From: Silene latifolia
Lineage: Eukaryota > Streptophyta > Magnoliopsida > Caryophyllales > Caryophyllaceae
Direction of reading: 5' to 3'
DNA length: 64,000 nucleotides
NCBI RefSeq assembly: GCF_048544455.1
Contig: NC_133532.1
Coordinates: 14,820,948-14,884,947, forward strand
In this document: positions 1-13,600 of the stretch, piece after piece
Numbering within the stretch: position 1 is the first letter of the stretch
How the letters are laid out: every line of letters begins with the position of its first letter
Program-made: the position numbers and the translations under genes
The notes under the pieces: generated by a model
The model's input: the letters and a program-made list of their open reading frames with translations, nothing else
The model's database searches: none
What the model was told of the DNA's origin: nothing

Positions 1-1649
<1,649 letters not shown>

Positions 1650-2186
1650 GAGAGACCCTATATATGAGCTATTTGAACCATTGGAGTGTTATGTTGAAGT
1701 TCTGTAGTTTGTTTATCTACATTTTCTCGTTTTGTCCTGGAAGTATCTCTGAACTTTCATGTGTTTCTCCAACAATATTTTTAAATAGAAGACTTCGTAT
1801 CTATGCTAGTTCTCAAATCTGTTATTTTGACATAGTTCGACCTATAATGTTCTAAATTAGTATGATCAGGCCTCTTGTTTTGGATATCTAAATCTTTGTG
1901 GTGGAGCGTTACGTTTTTGACTTGTTATGGTGAGGTCTTGTCAATTCTACGAAACTATCACGAACCTGGACAATTTCTTCAAAGCAAATCACATAATTTT
2001 TAATAGCAGAGATGTGAACGGGGACTTGAATCAAAACCGAAAGAGCTGTGGATGGGGGTCTGGTAATTTGATCAATATTTTAGATTATCACCATCAACTG
2101 CTCCAATCAAGGAAGGTCAAACAAACCTTCAATGTAAGAGCCAGAGGTAGCCAACACACAATGTATTACCTAGTGACTGGTTTGGA
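1650..2186. other. RPL10 3' flank
   Basis: AT-rich sequence after the RPL10 stop, presumably holding its 3' UTR. I see no gene or element boundary in it. Confidence 0.5.
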
Positions 2187-2425
2187 TTCTCACCATTTTC
2201 TATAGAAGGTCCGTATCAAACCTTGTGATGATTTAATGCTTGTGATTATTTCATAAAAATAAAGTTTTAATGACCACAAAAAGAAAATATATTAAAATGT
2301 GGATGTGTTAGGAGAGAAAATTGATTTCTCACCATTTCCTACAGAAGGTCCGTATCAAACCAAATAAAGTTTTAATGACCACGGAAAGAAAATATATTAA
2401 AATGTGGATGTGTTAGGAGAGAAAA
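2187..2425. repeat. Imperfect tandem duplication, two units
   Basis: Two direct copies, 2187-2320 and 2326-2425. Both start TTCTCACCATTT and carry AGAAGGTCCGTATCAAACC, then AAATAAAGTTTTAATGACCAC and end GTGTTAGGAGAGAAAA. The first copy has about 35 extra bases in the middle. Looks like a simple local duplication; no function is suggested. Confidence 0.8.
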
Positions 2426-2631
2426 TGGAGAGAAAGAAATGGAGAAGAGTCAAACTGCCTAGTGACTAACGAGGAACTGTAGACTAATTTACAGAGTTTT
2501 TATTCGTACTAAGAACCCATGTGAAGAAACATTCAAAATAATTTATTATGAAATATTAAAATGTCAATTGTTTTTACAAAATTTAATTATTTAGTGAAAA
2601 TGGTATGTCAGAAAAATTCGGTTATTAAAAG

Positions 2632-3157
2632 TATAGCTGTTCATGGGTCATCCACCCATTAGTCCGTCCCGTTCAGCCCGCTTATTACGTGGGCTTGGAC
2701 AAGTACTTTTTACCCGAAAAATTAAGAGGGTGGGTCAAGCCCAGCCCACCAAGTAAAATGGGCGGGTATGGAAAATTAGAAAATCCAGTGGGCCGGCCCA
2801 TTAGGCCCGTTTACTATTTAAATCCTCTATTTTTACTCTTAAAAAAGACATTTTCAAAGAAAATTGTATCAATTTTATAATGATGTGGAACACTAAAATA
2901 ATAATACGTAAACTATAAAGGTTAAAATATAACAAAAATATTTATATATTGGGTACCCTTATATATTTTAATTAATAAAACATTTCAATTGAAGTTTCGT
3001 GTTACGGCCTATTAGCCCGTGGGCCGCCCGACTTTTGACTAAAGGCGGGCAAAGGCAAAGATAATTGGCCCATAATTAAGGCCCGGCCCGCCACCAAGTC
3101 TTAAAGGGCAACTTTTTCCTTCACGGTCCGGCCCAAACCCGCATTTAAACAACTCTA
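2632..3157. mobile_element. Non-autonomous hAT element (MITE), 526 bp
   Basis: The element is flanked by an exact 8-bp direct repeat ATTAAAAG at 2624-2631 and 3158-3165. Its ends are imperfect inverted repeats: TATAGCTGTTCATGGG at the left and, read on the other strand, TAGAGTTGTTTAAATGCGGG at the right. Sub-terminal regions are rich in GGGCCGGGC-type stretches. An 8-bp target duplication with TAG.GNTGTT tips is typical of plant hAT elements. It has no coding capacity, so it must have been moved by a transposase from elsewhere. The intact target duplication argues for a fairly young insertion. Confidence 0.85.
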
Positions 3158-3246
3158 ATTAAAAGGAACAAAATCAAGCCCTATCCATTTTTTATTTTAT
3201 GACTTGTGTTTAAATCCGTGAGGTAAAGATTTATTAAAAACTCTTA

Positions 3247-3534
3247 GGTGGTGTTTGGTTGGGAGGTTTGGAATGAAATGAAATGGATTCTAGTCATTCT
3301 AGTGCTTGGTTGGGGTGTTTTGGAATGGAGTTAGAATCCTGATGGATTCTCATTCCACCCAAACCCCTTGGAATCCCATACCCACCTCCTTCCCATGGAT
3401 TCAAACTCCATTCCTTCATGTTTATTTTTCTAATGAACCAAACATGTTTTGGAAGGTATGAAATTGAAACTCCATACTCATATGGTTTCTCATTTCAATC
3501 CATTCCATTCCTAAGTAGTGAACCAAACGACCCC
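3247..3534. mobile_element. Tourist-like (PIF/Harbinger) MITE, 288 bp
   Basis: Ends are GGTGGTGTTTGGTT and, on the opposite strand, GGGGTCGTTTGGTT. The flanking trinucleotides are TTA (3244-3246) and TTT (3535-3537), close to the TTA/TAA duplication of this superfamily. The interior is made of GGAATG/CATTCC runs that can pair with each other, giving a long hairpin. No ORF. The superfamily is inferred from end sequence and size; hAT is the alternative. Confidence 0.6.
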
Positions 3535-3988
3535 TTTCACTTCCTTATTTAACCTCCCTCCTCTCTCTTTCCTCTATCCAAACAAGACTTAAGAATATTA
3601 TAAAACTGTTGTTATACCATGTATTTTTCATTTATTTACGTGTTACTCACCCGTCCGTCACTGGAAGGACCACTTCCCGACACCACTTTCCGTCCGACTT
3701 GCATGCTTTTCTTTTAAGACGAGGATCAAGAAGGAAGGAGATAAATTATAGCTAGGAATAATAACCTTTGCAATTTGGATCATAAGCGGATTAAATTATG
3801 TAGATGATCATTTTTAAAATATAAAAAGTACAATTATAACTCATTCAATGATTGAATTAAGTGGATTATGACTCACAATCTAGAATTAACAAACTCGTTG
3901 CAACCACAAAATTATCTCATTCAGTAATATTCTCGACAACTGTATTTGAAAATTACTCCGTATGAGACATCACAAATTTTCATGTGAT

Positions 3989-4162
3989 ACCCATGAGCAC
4001 TTAGATCAACTGACAAGGGTTTGTTGTAGCTTAACTAGAGGTCTCGTGTTCGAGTCCTGTGAAGGCAGCAATGTTAAAACTCACGAAGGAAAGCTTTACC
4101 GCTAGTCCTACCCAGCTTGAATACGAATTAAATCAAATGGTCTACACCAACAAAAAAAAGAA
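3989..4162 (+). mobile_element. tRNA-derived SINE, 174 bp, with 17-bp target duplication
   Basis: An exact 17-bp direct repeat, ACAAATTTTCATGTGAT, flanks the element at 3972-3988 and 4163-4179. Inside are an RNA polymerase III B box, GTTCGAGTCC near 4049-4058, an A-box-like stretch near the start, and a short A-rich tail (AACAAAAAAAAGAA). Length, promoter boxes, tail and long target duplication are what an L1-mobilised SINE should show. The family was not named because no library could be searched. Confidence 0.88.
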
Positions 4163-4276
4163 ACAAATTTTCATGTGATGTGAATTTACACGAAATTATG
4201 GCAAGATTATTTTTCATTTCATCTACACACTTGCTTTATTCCGAACACTAATTTAATGTAAAATAACACTAAAATT

Positions 4277-4710
4277 GCCTAATACCATCATACAACTAGT
4301 TGTATAGTAGCATTGTACAACCGCCTTAAAGTTGTTGAACTCTTACACAAAGTTATTGAGCTATTTTACAAGTTATTGAACTATTTTACGAAGTTATTGA
4401 GCTTAATAATTATTATATTAAGCTCAATAACTTTGTATCATACCTCGATAATTTTGTTACTAAAACTGAATCCATTTTTGAAATAATGGTCAAAAATAAA
4501 ATATTTGTCGTTTTGGGTCGGTTTTGAAAATATTTGTCAAAATGGTGTCCACGTAGGCTCGGGATTTCTGGACCTAAAACACGCCACTACAAATGGCGTG
4601 TTTATAATGAGTAGGGAAAGAAACTTCATTAAAAAATTGACTAAAACAAACACGCCATTGGGAATGGCGGGTTTCGGAGGGGAAACACGCCATCCCCTAT
4701 GGCGTGTCTT

Positions 4711-4750
<40 letters not shown>

Positions 4751-5014
4751 TTTAGTCAGTTGAGTTAAAAAATTGTTGTAAAGACACGCCATTACTAATG
4801 GCGTGTTTCCTTCACAAAACACGCCATTAGTAGTGGCGTGTTTCAGGTCTAGAAATCCCGAGCCTACGTGGACACCATTTTGATAAATATTTTCAAAACC
4901 GACCCAAAACGACAAATATTTTATTTTTGACCATTATTTCAAAAATGGACTCACTAAAACTCGATAACTTTATAACAAAACTCACATACAACTAGCTCTA
5001 TAATACGTTAATTG
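4277..5014. mobile_element. MULE-type MITE, family A copy 1 (interrupted)
   Basis: About 250 bp of its own sequence, split by another element at 4468-4952. It carries ACAACTAGTTGTAT near both ends and a row of AAGTTATTGAGCT-like units in the middle. A second copy in reverse orientation lies at 26651-26917 and aligns along the whole length, which fixes the ends. The 9-bp flanks of this copy no longer match, so it is older than copy 2. Confidence 0.7.
4468..4952. mobile_element. MULE-type MITE, family B, with palindrome modules
   Basis: 485 bp, inserted inside the family A element. A 9-bp direct repeat ACTAAAACT flanks it (4459-4467 and 4953-4961), the length expected for Mutator-like elements. 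The terminal inverted repeats are long (about 130 bp, nearly identical), starting GAATCCATTTTTGAAATAAT and GAGTCCATTTTTGAAATAAT. Inside are five short palindromes built on ACACGCCAT...ATGGCGTGT near 4578, 4650, 4684, 4783 and 4818, and a T tract of about 37 bases at 4711-4747. The whole insert can fold into one long hairpin. No ORF. Confidence 0.85.
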
Positions 5015-5463
5015 CAAACACATTACGGTAAAAAGCATCTCTTTATAGTTTATAGCTGCCCCATTTCTCAGTTCACCCTTTGATAGGGAATTCCCTGTAT
5101 GCGCACCACTCTCTAGTCTCGACATTTATTTTTCTCAAAGAAATCTATTTTCTTATTTGGGAATTGAATCTCAATGGATTTGAAGGAATTATACATGGTA
5201 AAATCTGCTGGATTTCCCTTATTTTTACATCCCATTTTGGTTAATGTGATTCTGCATGTATTTCATTCGTAATTTGATTGCATGAATTATGGAATTTCTG
5301 AGTTTTCTATTTTTATTTGTATTGTTTTCCATTTTTGTTCTTTCTTATCATAGTAAACCCAGGTGATTTTATATACACTGTCATCTCACATTCCATTTTT
5401 TTTGGCATTTTTGTTTATAGTTGATATTTCTGGATTGTGGGTTCTTTGGAGCACATCAGTATC
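5015..5463 (+). promoter_or_regulatory. Upstream region and probable 5' UTR of the GH28 gene
   Basis: Non-coding. A possible 5' UTR intron could run from a GT at about 5196 to the AG at about 5420, just before the first coding exon, but only transcripts can decide this. No clear TATA box was assigned. Confidence 0.35.
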
Positions 5464-8400
5464 ATGAAGAATTTAGTAAGTTCTCTGCAAATTAATTTAC
5501 ATTTTATTTCATTATGTTGCTCTCTTTTAAAATTTGTCTGTGTGATAGGGGTTTGTTGTGTTTTAATCTATTTGATTATGGAAAATGAGATGGCGCCACC
5601 GTTTGTATCGAGTAGGGTCCATTAGAATTGGACCCTAGGGGATGTGGGTGGTGATTTTGGTGGCGCTTTATTGTTGTCCTTTGATTATAATAGTACATTG
5701 AGGATGATGATCTCTTGTGAATGTTGTCTTTGATCTTGTAACTTGAACTTCTAGTTTAATAAAAGTCAGGTACACTGTCCTGATGTAAGGTAAAAAAAAG
5801 TGCTTTTTTGGAGGGAATTTTGATGATATGTTGGAAATCTTGGATTTTTTTCGTGTTCAGTTTCATATTTGATTGAAATGTTGTTAGTAAACTGTATACA
5901 TTCATCTACTGTCAAATTCTGTAAAGAAAAAGGAGCCGACTCCTCGGACTTTTTTGAGGTGTAGCTATGCATATTGCAGTATATGTGGCTATGTATGAGT
6001 TGGTATTCGTCTTTGCGAATCACGAGAGAAATTTTGGAAAAATGATGGAAGTTCTAAAGAACAGGATGGGGTATGTTTGTTGGGATAACAAATTTTAGTC
6101 TATCTCTGTAAACAGTTGCCAGCCTATGTTGGTGTGAGGGAAATTTGGTTGTATTTTCATGCTCTATACTTCCATATACTATGGCCATAAGGAAAGGAAT
6201 AGTCCCCCTTGTAACAGTTAGCTAATACTCCCTCGGTCCCAATCATTTGTTTGCCTTTGATTAAAATACCGTTCACAAAGAATAAAAAAGGCAAACAAAT
6301 GATTGGGACAAAGGGAGTAAACAACTATTATGACTTGATAAGTAGTCATCTTTCTTACTGTTCTTGAATTTTTTTAATTTTTTTTGATGAATTAAATCTT
6401 TGCCTCAATTCAATTGGAAATAATATGTAGGTAGTATGTCATAGATTACCACTATTAACATTACACCAGTGCCCAAGGGCACCTGAAAATGTTGGGATAG
6501 GGGGTCTCGTGCATGCAAGTATGCAACCTTACCCATGTTAACCACACATTGAGACCGTTTCCGGATGACATGATAAAATTTGCATAAAATGACTAATGTA
6601 GTCAGCTATTTTGTTATACTTCATGACAACTTCATGTACTATGTTCTTAAATTCACACCATCCTGAATTGTTTTCAGGTGTTATTACTGCTATTTTTGAC
6701 ATTATGTTACTGTCAAGAAGAAAATGATCGTCACTGTGAAAAGAGCAAACCTGTAATTCCCAGGTTACACACTGTGGCCATCACAGAGTTTGGAGCTGTT
6801 GGAGATGGGAAGACACTGAATACACTTGCTTTTCAAAATGCGATTTTCTATCTACAATCTTTTTGTGACAAGGGTGGAGCCCAGCTTTATGTGCCGCCTG
6901 GTAGATGGCTTACAGGGAGCCTCAATCTTACTAGTTACATGACACTTTATCTTGACAGAGATGCTGTCATTTTGGGATCTCAGGTCTTACTTTTAACCTT
7001 ACTGTGCTATTGCTCTAATAAGAAAATCGGCATGGTACATATAGATATCCTTCCATATATAGCAGATATTGGTTTACTGTTACTATCTTTTTTTATTCTA
7101 AAGGCAAATACTCCATTATCAGCGACTTCTCATTCCAAGACCTTATTGAAAATGCCTTTTGCAGTTTTTTTTTTCTTGGTGTAATCCGAAATCCATATAC
7201 ATTTCCGATTAGTATTCGTTTGAAAGCAACAAGTACAAAGCTAGGAGTATTTAGGAACATATCTCCTAGTTAAAAAAGTTTTGTTCAACTGGATTTTTGA
7301 GGGAATGCATTTTCTGTTCTTGCGTGGTGCTAGAGTTATAGAACGTAGCGCAGTTAACTTTCCAAAGAATCAAGCTACTTGATAACAGACTGATATTTGA
7401 TAAGCTCACTGTTCACATTATTAGTTTTATTGTTCTATGAGAGGGATATTTGGAAAATATATTTTCCTTTTCCAGTTATTTGTAATGTGTAGGTTACAAA
7501 AAGTTTCTGTACTCCTGTAAAACATTACGAGCATTTGTTTTTCTCTTGAGCTTTCTTTATCAAGAATGTAAATGCCACCTGTTAGTATCTTGTTTAGAGA
7601 TACGCTTATTAGCCAACTTAGTAACACTTGATTTTAGGAACCGATTGTTAGTGTCGACGCAGCTTCAATTTCCTTTGGTATACGCTGTAGTAGATATCAG
7701 TTTATCTCGACACTTACATGGTGGCTTTAAAGATCATGCATGTGTAATCAATTCGTCCTGTCAAGGGCATTGTTTTGATTCCGTATCATATAATCATGTG
7801 AATCAGATAATGTTGACTATTCATCTCTGATATTCAGCCCGTTGAATCTGTAGCTTTCACGGTCCAAAAACTATTTGAATACCGGCCTATTTACTTTGTA
7901 TCATTTGGAGCCTTGGAGGATACTATTTTTTAGGTTCTTTGGAATCAGCCTCCCATGTGTTTTTGAACACATGGTTTAGGGGCTGCGGACACCCTTAAAG
8001 CTCTGTAGGTTTTCCGACAAAAAAACACTGGAATACGCAACCTATATACCTTGTATCTTTACTATATGTGGAGAGTATAATGTAGGTATATTCTGAAGGC
8101 TGTTTGAAAGCCTCCCATGTGTTCCAAGCACATGGCAAGGTCGCATTCATCGGATCCCACTAATCCCGCTAGATAGAAGCCTTTGAGGCCCTAGGGCAGT
8201 GCCGAACTATTTACCCTCTTTAGAATTTAAATAGAGATTGTTGTCAGTCTAGAAAAACTACTCCGATCCTCCACATTTTCTATTACTTAGAAAGTTTCTC
8301 GTTTATAGGTCATAACTCCTGAAGCTTGTATCCTCGTAGTGTGGATGGCTGTTTTAGAACTAGTTTTCACACCTTGGATATGTCGAGAGCTTTTGTGAGT

Positions 8401-11400
8401 TATTTTTTCCTAGACTTCGTTCACTATGTAATCATCCACATTATGTCTTCCGACCAGTTGATGATGCTCATAGTAGCACGACATTCTTCCTGAAACATAA
8501 ATAGGAGATATACCCTCATCATTTTTATAACTGAGACAGACAACTGTCACGCTGATAGACTTGGTAGCTCCCTAGATGTGCATAATTTATTAAATTCTGA
8601 CTTGATATTTGTTATGCTGCAACTTATACTCGGGCTTCAGAAGGGAATTTATTGATATCAAATAGCTCCCTTGTATAAATTGCAGTGTAACAAATACTGA
8701 CTTGATATTTGTTACGCTGCAACTTACACGGACGGGAGGGCGAACTTTTAGGGATTTATTGAAAGTTCTGGCATTTCACCCTTGAAATTTCCTAAATAGC
8801 TGCTCACTAGTTAGTCGGTGAGTTTGGGAGAAGATTCTTATTGGTGATCTCATGTACAACACAAGCTCTAGACTTCTCTATATTATTTCCCTTGTAATTC
8901 CATCATTTTCCTTATCTGCATATTGATATATTTACATGTGGATTTCTTAATAACTGATCTTCATGTTCTATGGTGAACTGAGCTTGCGTTCGTACTTCAT
9001 AATATTAAATATTGGTTTCGGTCACGATTGGCGTATGGGCTAGTGGCCTTATCTCACTTAATATGGCCAATACTGCCTTAAAAAATGTGGTTTAATCCAG
9101 GTCCAGTCTTCTTTAAAACCTATACAAAATGGTCGGTTTTTGGTCTCATGGGCTCACGGCCTTGATTTTATACCAACCTTACGTACTTGTTTTATCATCC
9201 GAATTATTGATTGTAGTTGTGGCCTTGTGGTTATATATTGTAGTATTTATTTTCTTTTTGTCTTGGTGAACGATGCAACTTTAGTGTTTTATACTTTTAC
9301 CTTTTTTTCTTGCAGGATTACGAACATTGGGAAGTAGTTCAACCATTACCATCTTACGGCCGAGGTATTGATTTACCAGGCTGGAGATATAGCAGCTTAC
9401 TCACGGGGTATAATTTAACTGATGTTGTTATCACAGGTCAGACATAATGTTCAGTAAAGTAGATTCCTGATTAGCATCCAAGCTACCATTTAATGTTTTC
9501 GTTATTTTACGATTAGGTGATAATGGGATTATTGATGGCCAAGGCTCCTTTTGGTGGGAAGCATATAATAAGCATTACTTGAACGATAGCAGACCACACC
9601 TTTTGGAATTCGTTGACTCCAGCAATATTGTTATTGCAAATATAACCTTTCTAAATTCCCCAGCCTGGAGCATTCATCCTATATACTGCAGGTAGGTTCA
9701 CTATAATCCAAGTTGTACTTCTAAGTGCCTTTATGTTGCTAGATTTATTCTACATTTTGATATGGATACTGTTATTGCAATGAATGAGGAGTTTGTTGAA
9801 CGGTTTCTTTGTTGACATTATGCAGCGAAGTTCTAATAGAAAACATTACTGTGTCTACGCCACCGGAATCTCCTTACACAAGCGGCATAGTACCAGGTGA
9901 GTATATGTTTGAATGGGAAAAGTATTTATATCATATCTTTCCTTCTATAGTTTTGCCTAAGATTTGAGTTGGTATAGTGATATTAATGACCTTCTTTGTG
10001 ATTTCTAAATTTATTGCAATAACTGCGTTTCAACCAAAAAAAAAAAAAAAAAAAACTCGGTACAATTTTCAAAAGGATGGCTCCAATTGCCGAAGAAGAC
10101 CATCTTTTGGTCTGTTATGTTGTGTAATGATGATATCCTAACCCCATCTTTTGGACGGGTTGGGAAGAGACACAAGCATGTGATTTTTTATTATGTCTGG
10201 AGTGAGCATGGTAACTTTTGAACCGGTAGTCCCAAAATAATTTGGGTTGTCTGGCTTTAACCACCACTCCACATAGTATCATTAGATTCATTATTAGGAC
10301 ATAAAAAGGTAGAAAAAAGAGGGGAGACATCAGACATGGGACTAGAGAGGGCAACAACAGGAAACAAATGACAGAACAAAAACAAAGTGAAATGAAAAAA
10401 AGAATGAGATGCGGAAAAGGAAGGGGAAGGGGAAAAAGTAAAGACGTTGAAAGAGGAAAATGAAAGAAACGCAGCGCAAAAACGATCACCTTAAAAACTT
10501 AAGCCGTACAAATTCCATTGGTTATAATATTTTGTCAGTTAACATTATGTTTTCTCCGCTGATGCGATCTCATGGTTCAGAAGTAAAGATGTAATGTATT
10601 ATTGATATTATTTAGAGAATCGTAATAAATAGACTAACCAACCTCAACCCTAGAAGATGGATAGCTAACACAGATTTGTTCATTGGTGAATGCTCTAGTG
10701 ATGTGCAGATTTTTCCTTCTGAAATGAGTAGTATTTTTGTGCAGACTTGTAGCTAATTGAGTAACCTTTTGACATTGACCCGATGAGGTGCGTCTATCCC
10801 TGTTAACCGACACCGTTCGTTAGATAAAAACTTGCTTTTCTTGCTGCACTCTTTCTTTTTGCCCTGCTCCTTTACTTGGGCCAATAATTGTAGTCTTCTT
10901 ACTCCTGATCTTGATCATCTGTGAAATCAAACATGCTTGAATAGTTAACCCATGCTTTTTTTAATCGTATTATCTCTGTGATATTCTCGCCTTCTCGGGC
11001 TGGACGAGGGAATGGTGACGGAGAGGGCACAATGGAGGGCAATGATACATGTGGATTTTTAGTATTGGACGTTATTTGAGATATTTAATGTTTTTATTTA
11101 ATTTTTTAAAAAAATTATTTCTTTTCGGATTTATTACACCTTTTTACCAACAACTTTCTCATATATTAATTCTTGGTTCACTTTTAAGATATTCCGGACC
11201 CTTAAGTTTTACTTTGGTTTTCAAAATCATTTTAATCTTTAATCTCGATTTAAATTCTAAATTTTTATAAAAGAAATCCTGACGTCGACTTTAAAACCTA
11301 TAAGTTTACCTGGCTTTTGTATTATGGTTCACTCCCCTTTTGTTTTCCACTTTTACTTTCTATTTTTTTCGCATTGAGGTGTGCGTTCACCCATGGACGG

Positions 11401-12516
11401 TTCCAAAGGATGATTCATGTCAGCCGACCCCAAGTCATTTTGGGATTAAGGCTCTGATGTTGTTGTTGCTGTTGTATTATCTCTGTGATATGGCTTTCAT
11501 TTCTAAAGTAGCCAAAGACTCGATATTCGTTGGTTCTGGATTATGATGGAATGAAGCCATATGACTCACTAGACTTGGATGCGTGTCTTTTTATTGTGAA
11601 GCTGCCATCTTTCAGCGCAACTTTCATTATCCACCTCTATGTGTTAATAGGGGTAAGATTACATACAACTGACCATCTTACCAGCCTACCCCTAATCTAC
11701 TGATTTTGTGGGGGCCTTAGACCCTGGGTTTTAGTCTTGTAGCTGAGTATGCATGTAATCTAATTGTAAGTCTGCTCTTGTCATCAATCTTCTTTTCTGT
11801 CATGCAACTTAAATGAATTCCCTTACTTATGATATGCAGATTCTTCTGTAAGCATGTGCATTCGCTATTGCAATGTCAGCACAAGTTACGATGCCATTGT
11901 TCTTAAGAGTGGTTGGGACGAGTATGGTATTGCCTATGCTAAACCAACAATAAATATCCACCTGAAATCGTTACACCTACAATCTTCTATGGGATCAGGC
12001 GTTGCTTTTGGTAGTGAAATGTCCGGTGGAATAGCAACCGTTCTAGTGGAACAAATTCACTTGCACGACTCCCATATCGGCATTGAACTCAAAACTGCCA
12101 AAGGTAGAGGAGGTTTCCTGCAAGATATATCTATACTCGAAGCTGAAATGCGTAATGTGGCTGTGGCTTTCAAGGTAACCGGGGATTTCGGAATTCATCC
12201 TGATAGCGGGTATAATCCCAATGCCTTCCCTATCGTCCAAGACATCAAGTTTACCAATGTGATTGGCCAAAATATCACGATGGCAGGAGTGTTTTCTGGG
12301 ATTCATGAAAGTCCATTTACATGGTTTATTTTGTCGAACATAACCTTTGAAATTCGTCCAATGGAACCCTCTGGCCGATCCTTTTGGGTTTGCAGTGACG
12401 TATTTGGTACCTCTGACCGTGTTCTGCCAGAACCATGCCCTGACCTCCAAGTAATGTCTCTGAATACTTCATCTTTCTCTATCGTCAACCCTGTCAAAGA
12501 AGTCGCGGCTCTGTAA
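5464..12516 (+). CDS. GH28 polygalacturonase-like (pectin lyase fold) secreted protein
   Basis: Six coding exons: 5464-5475, 6678-6983, 9316-9436, 9517-9691, 9826-9896 and 11840-12516, sum 1362 nt, 453 residues, all GT-AG. The first exon codes only MKNL; joined to exon 2 it gives a signal peptide MKNLVLLLLFLTLCYC. The mature part starts ITEFGAVGDGKTLNT, the usual N-terminal beta-helix turn of GH28, followed by GDNGIIDGQGSFWW, LNSPAWSIHP, and KSGWDEYGIAY. The family cuts or trims homogalacturonan in the wall. Here the classical NTD and DD catalytic motifs read YTSG and SYDA, so activity should not be assumed; this may be typical of its own plant subclade. Introns 2 (2.3 kb) and 5 (1.9 kb) hold repeat relics. 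No frame break seen. Confidence 0.93.
6228..6317. mobile_element. Stowaway (Tc1/mariner) MITE, 90 bp, in GH28 intron 1
   Basis: Starts CTCCCTCGGTCCCAATCATT and ends with the inverted copy AATGATTGGGACAAAGGGAG, with TA on both sides (6226-6227, 6318-6319). The two arms pair almost completely. Classic Stowaway ends and TA target site. Confidence 0.88.
6463..6571 (-). repeat. SINE-like relic in GH28 intron 1
   Basis: Resembles the repeat at 32379-32540 (shared GTGCC, GGTAAG/GGGTCTCGTGC and CAACCTTACCC...GACCGTTTCCGGATGAC stretches) but is clearly more decayed. The family is probably a tRNA-type SINE with a TTG tail; placement is by similarity within the window only. Confidence 0.5.
11380..11480 (+). 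repeat. SINE-like 3' end with GTT-rich tail, in GH28 intron 5
   Basis: The stretch GACCCCAAGTCATTTTGGGA followed by TTAAGGCTCTGATG and a GTTGTTGTTGCTGTTG tail looks like the 3' end of a plant SINE of the kind that ends in a TTG simple repeat. The 5' limit is not clear. Confidence 0.45.
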
Positions 12517-13600
12517 TGAACATTTAGAGCAGGTGATGGTTTTATACTGTGGCTTAGAAGCCACATTTGTTGCATTGATTTTGTAGCCATGAACCGCAGG
12601 ATTTCTTCATACTTGCTCGCAAAGAGGTGACCGTTTATATAGATTATATTTTAGTAACTACAACTGGTTGCATGAGTATAATTATTTTTACAATATGGTT
12701 TCACACTTGAAACGGCTTTCCAAGCGGAAGCAACATGGTAAAAGTTTTGGCTGATAAATACGCATGGTGGTGTCGAAACATGGTAAGGACTGTAGTCCTG
12801 TACCATGAAAGAATGAAACATACCGTCTTGCATAGTGAACTAATGAAGACTCTATCCTGGACTGTTCCGACTTATGAGTTATGCGTGATAGAGTATAACT
12901 CTACTGAATCTGGTTTGCTTTCAAGTTGAACGTGATGCACCGAGTTTCGGTGACTCCGTAGTAGATATAATATGTGATCAAGATAATACTTTGGAAACAT
13001 TAATTTCCATCTTGTGTTAGGATTCTAATATCTTCTATGCCTGGCATACAATCATAAGCGCGTCAAATATTACTTACTAGGATCGATTATTGATTAGAGC
13101 CATGATAGTTCGTTCTACTATTATAGTCTCGTGTCATAAGCTTACATACATCCGACCTCTCTTACCTCACAATTTGTAAGTCATTGAGACACTCGGGTAA
13201 TATTGTCGACTTGTTTTGTGTTTATCAGCACAGATTTCTATTTTGTTTCGTGTATTTTGTTCATACACCTTGATTTTCTTGTAAGACAGCATTGAGATCG
13301 AGCTTAGCCCAATTTTCCGATTTGTAATATAATGTCTATATCCTTTCCGATTCATTTGCGCTTCAGATCAGAAGCTCAACCCGCCAAAAATCATCTTTCT
13401 TCATCAATTCGACTAACTGTGGATTAGATGGGAACGAAATGTGAAGTAAATTTTTACATATTAGGTGTGCAGTACTGCAGTGCCAGAAGAATTCGCTTAA
13501 ATACTCCTATGAAAAAACAATTAATCAAGAAAGTAAAACCGCAGAAAACACAAATGAAAAACAGAACCGAGCTCCAAGAATAGGCAAGGGAGATAATAAA
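12517..13600. other. Convergent 3' flanks of the GH28 and PDCD2 genes
   Basis: The two genes point at each other here, so this stretch holds both 3' UTRs. Only short chance frames are present; I see no other gene and no element boundary. Confidence 0.6.

Noticed and set aside
4505-4915. Open frames on both strands across the MULE element
   Set aside because: They are mirror translations of the inverted repeats and run through the T tract.
12735-12929. Small frames after the GH28 stop codon
   Set aside because: Within the 3' flank, no start context or similarity; both strands open by chance.
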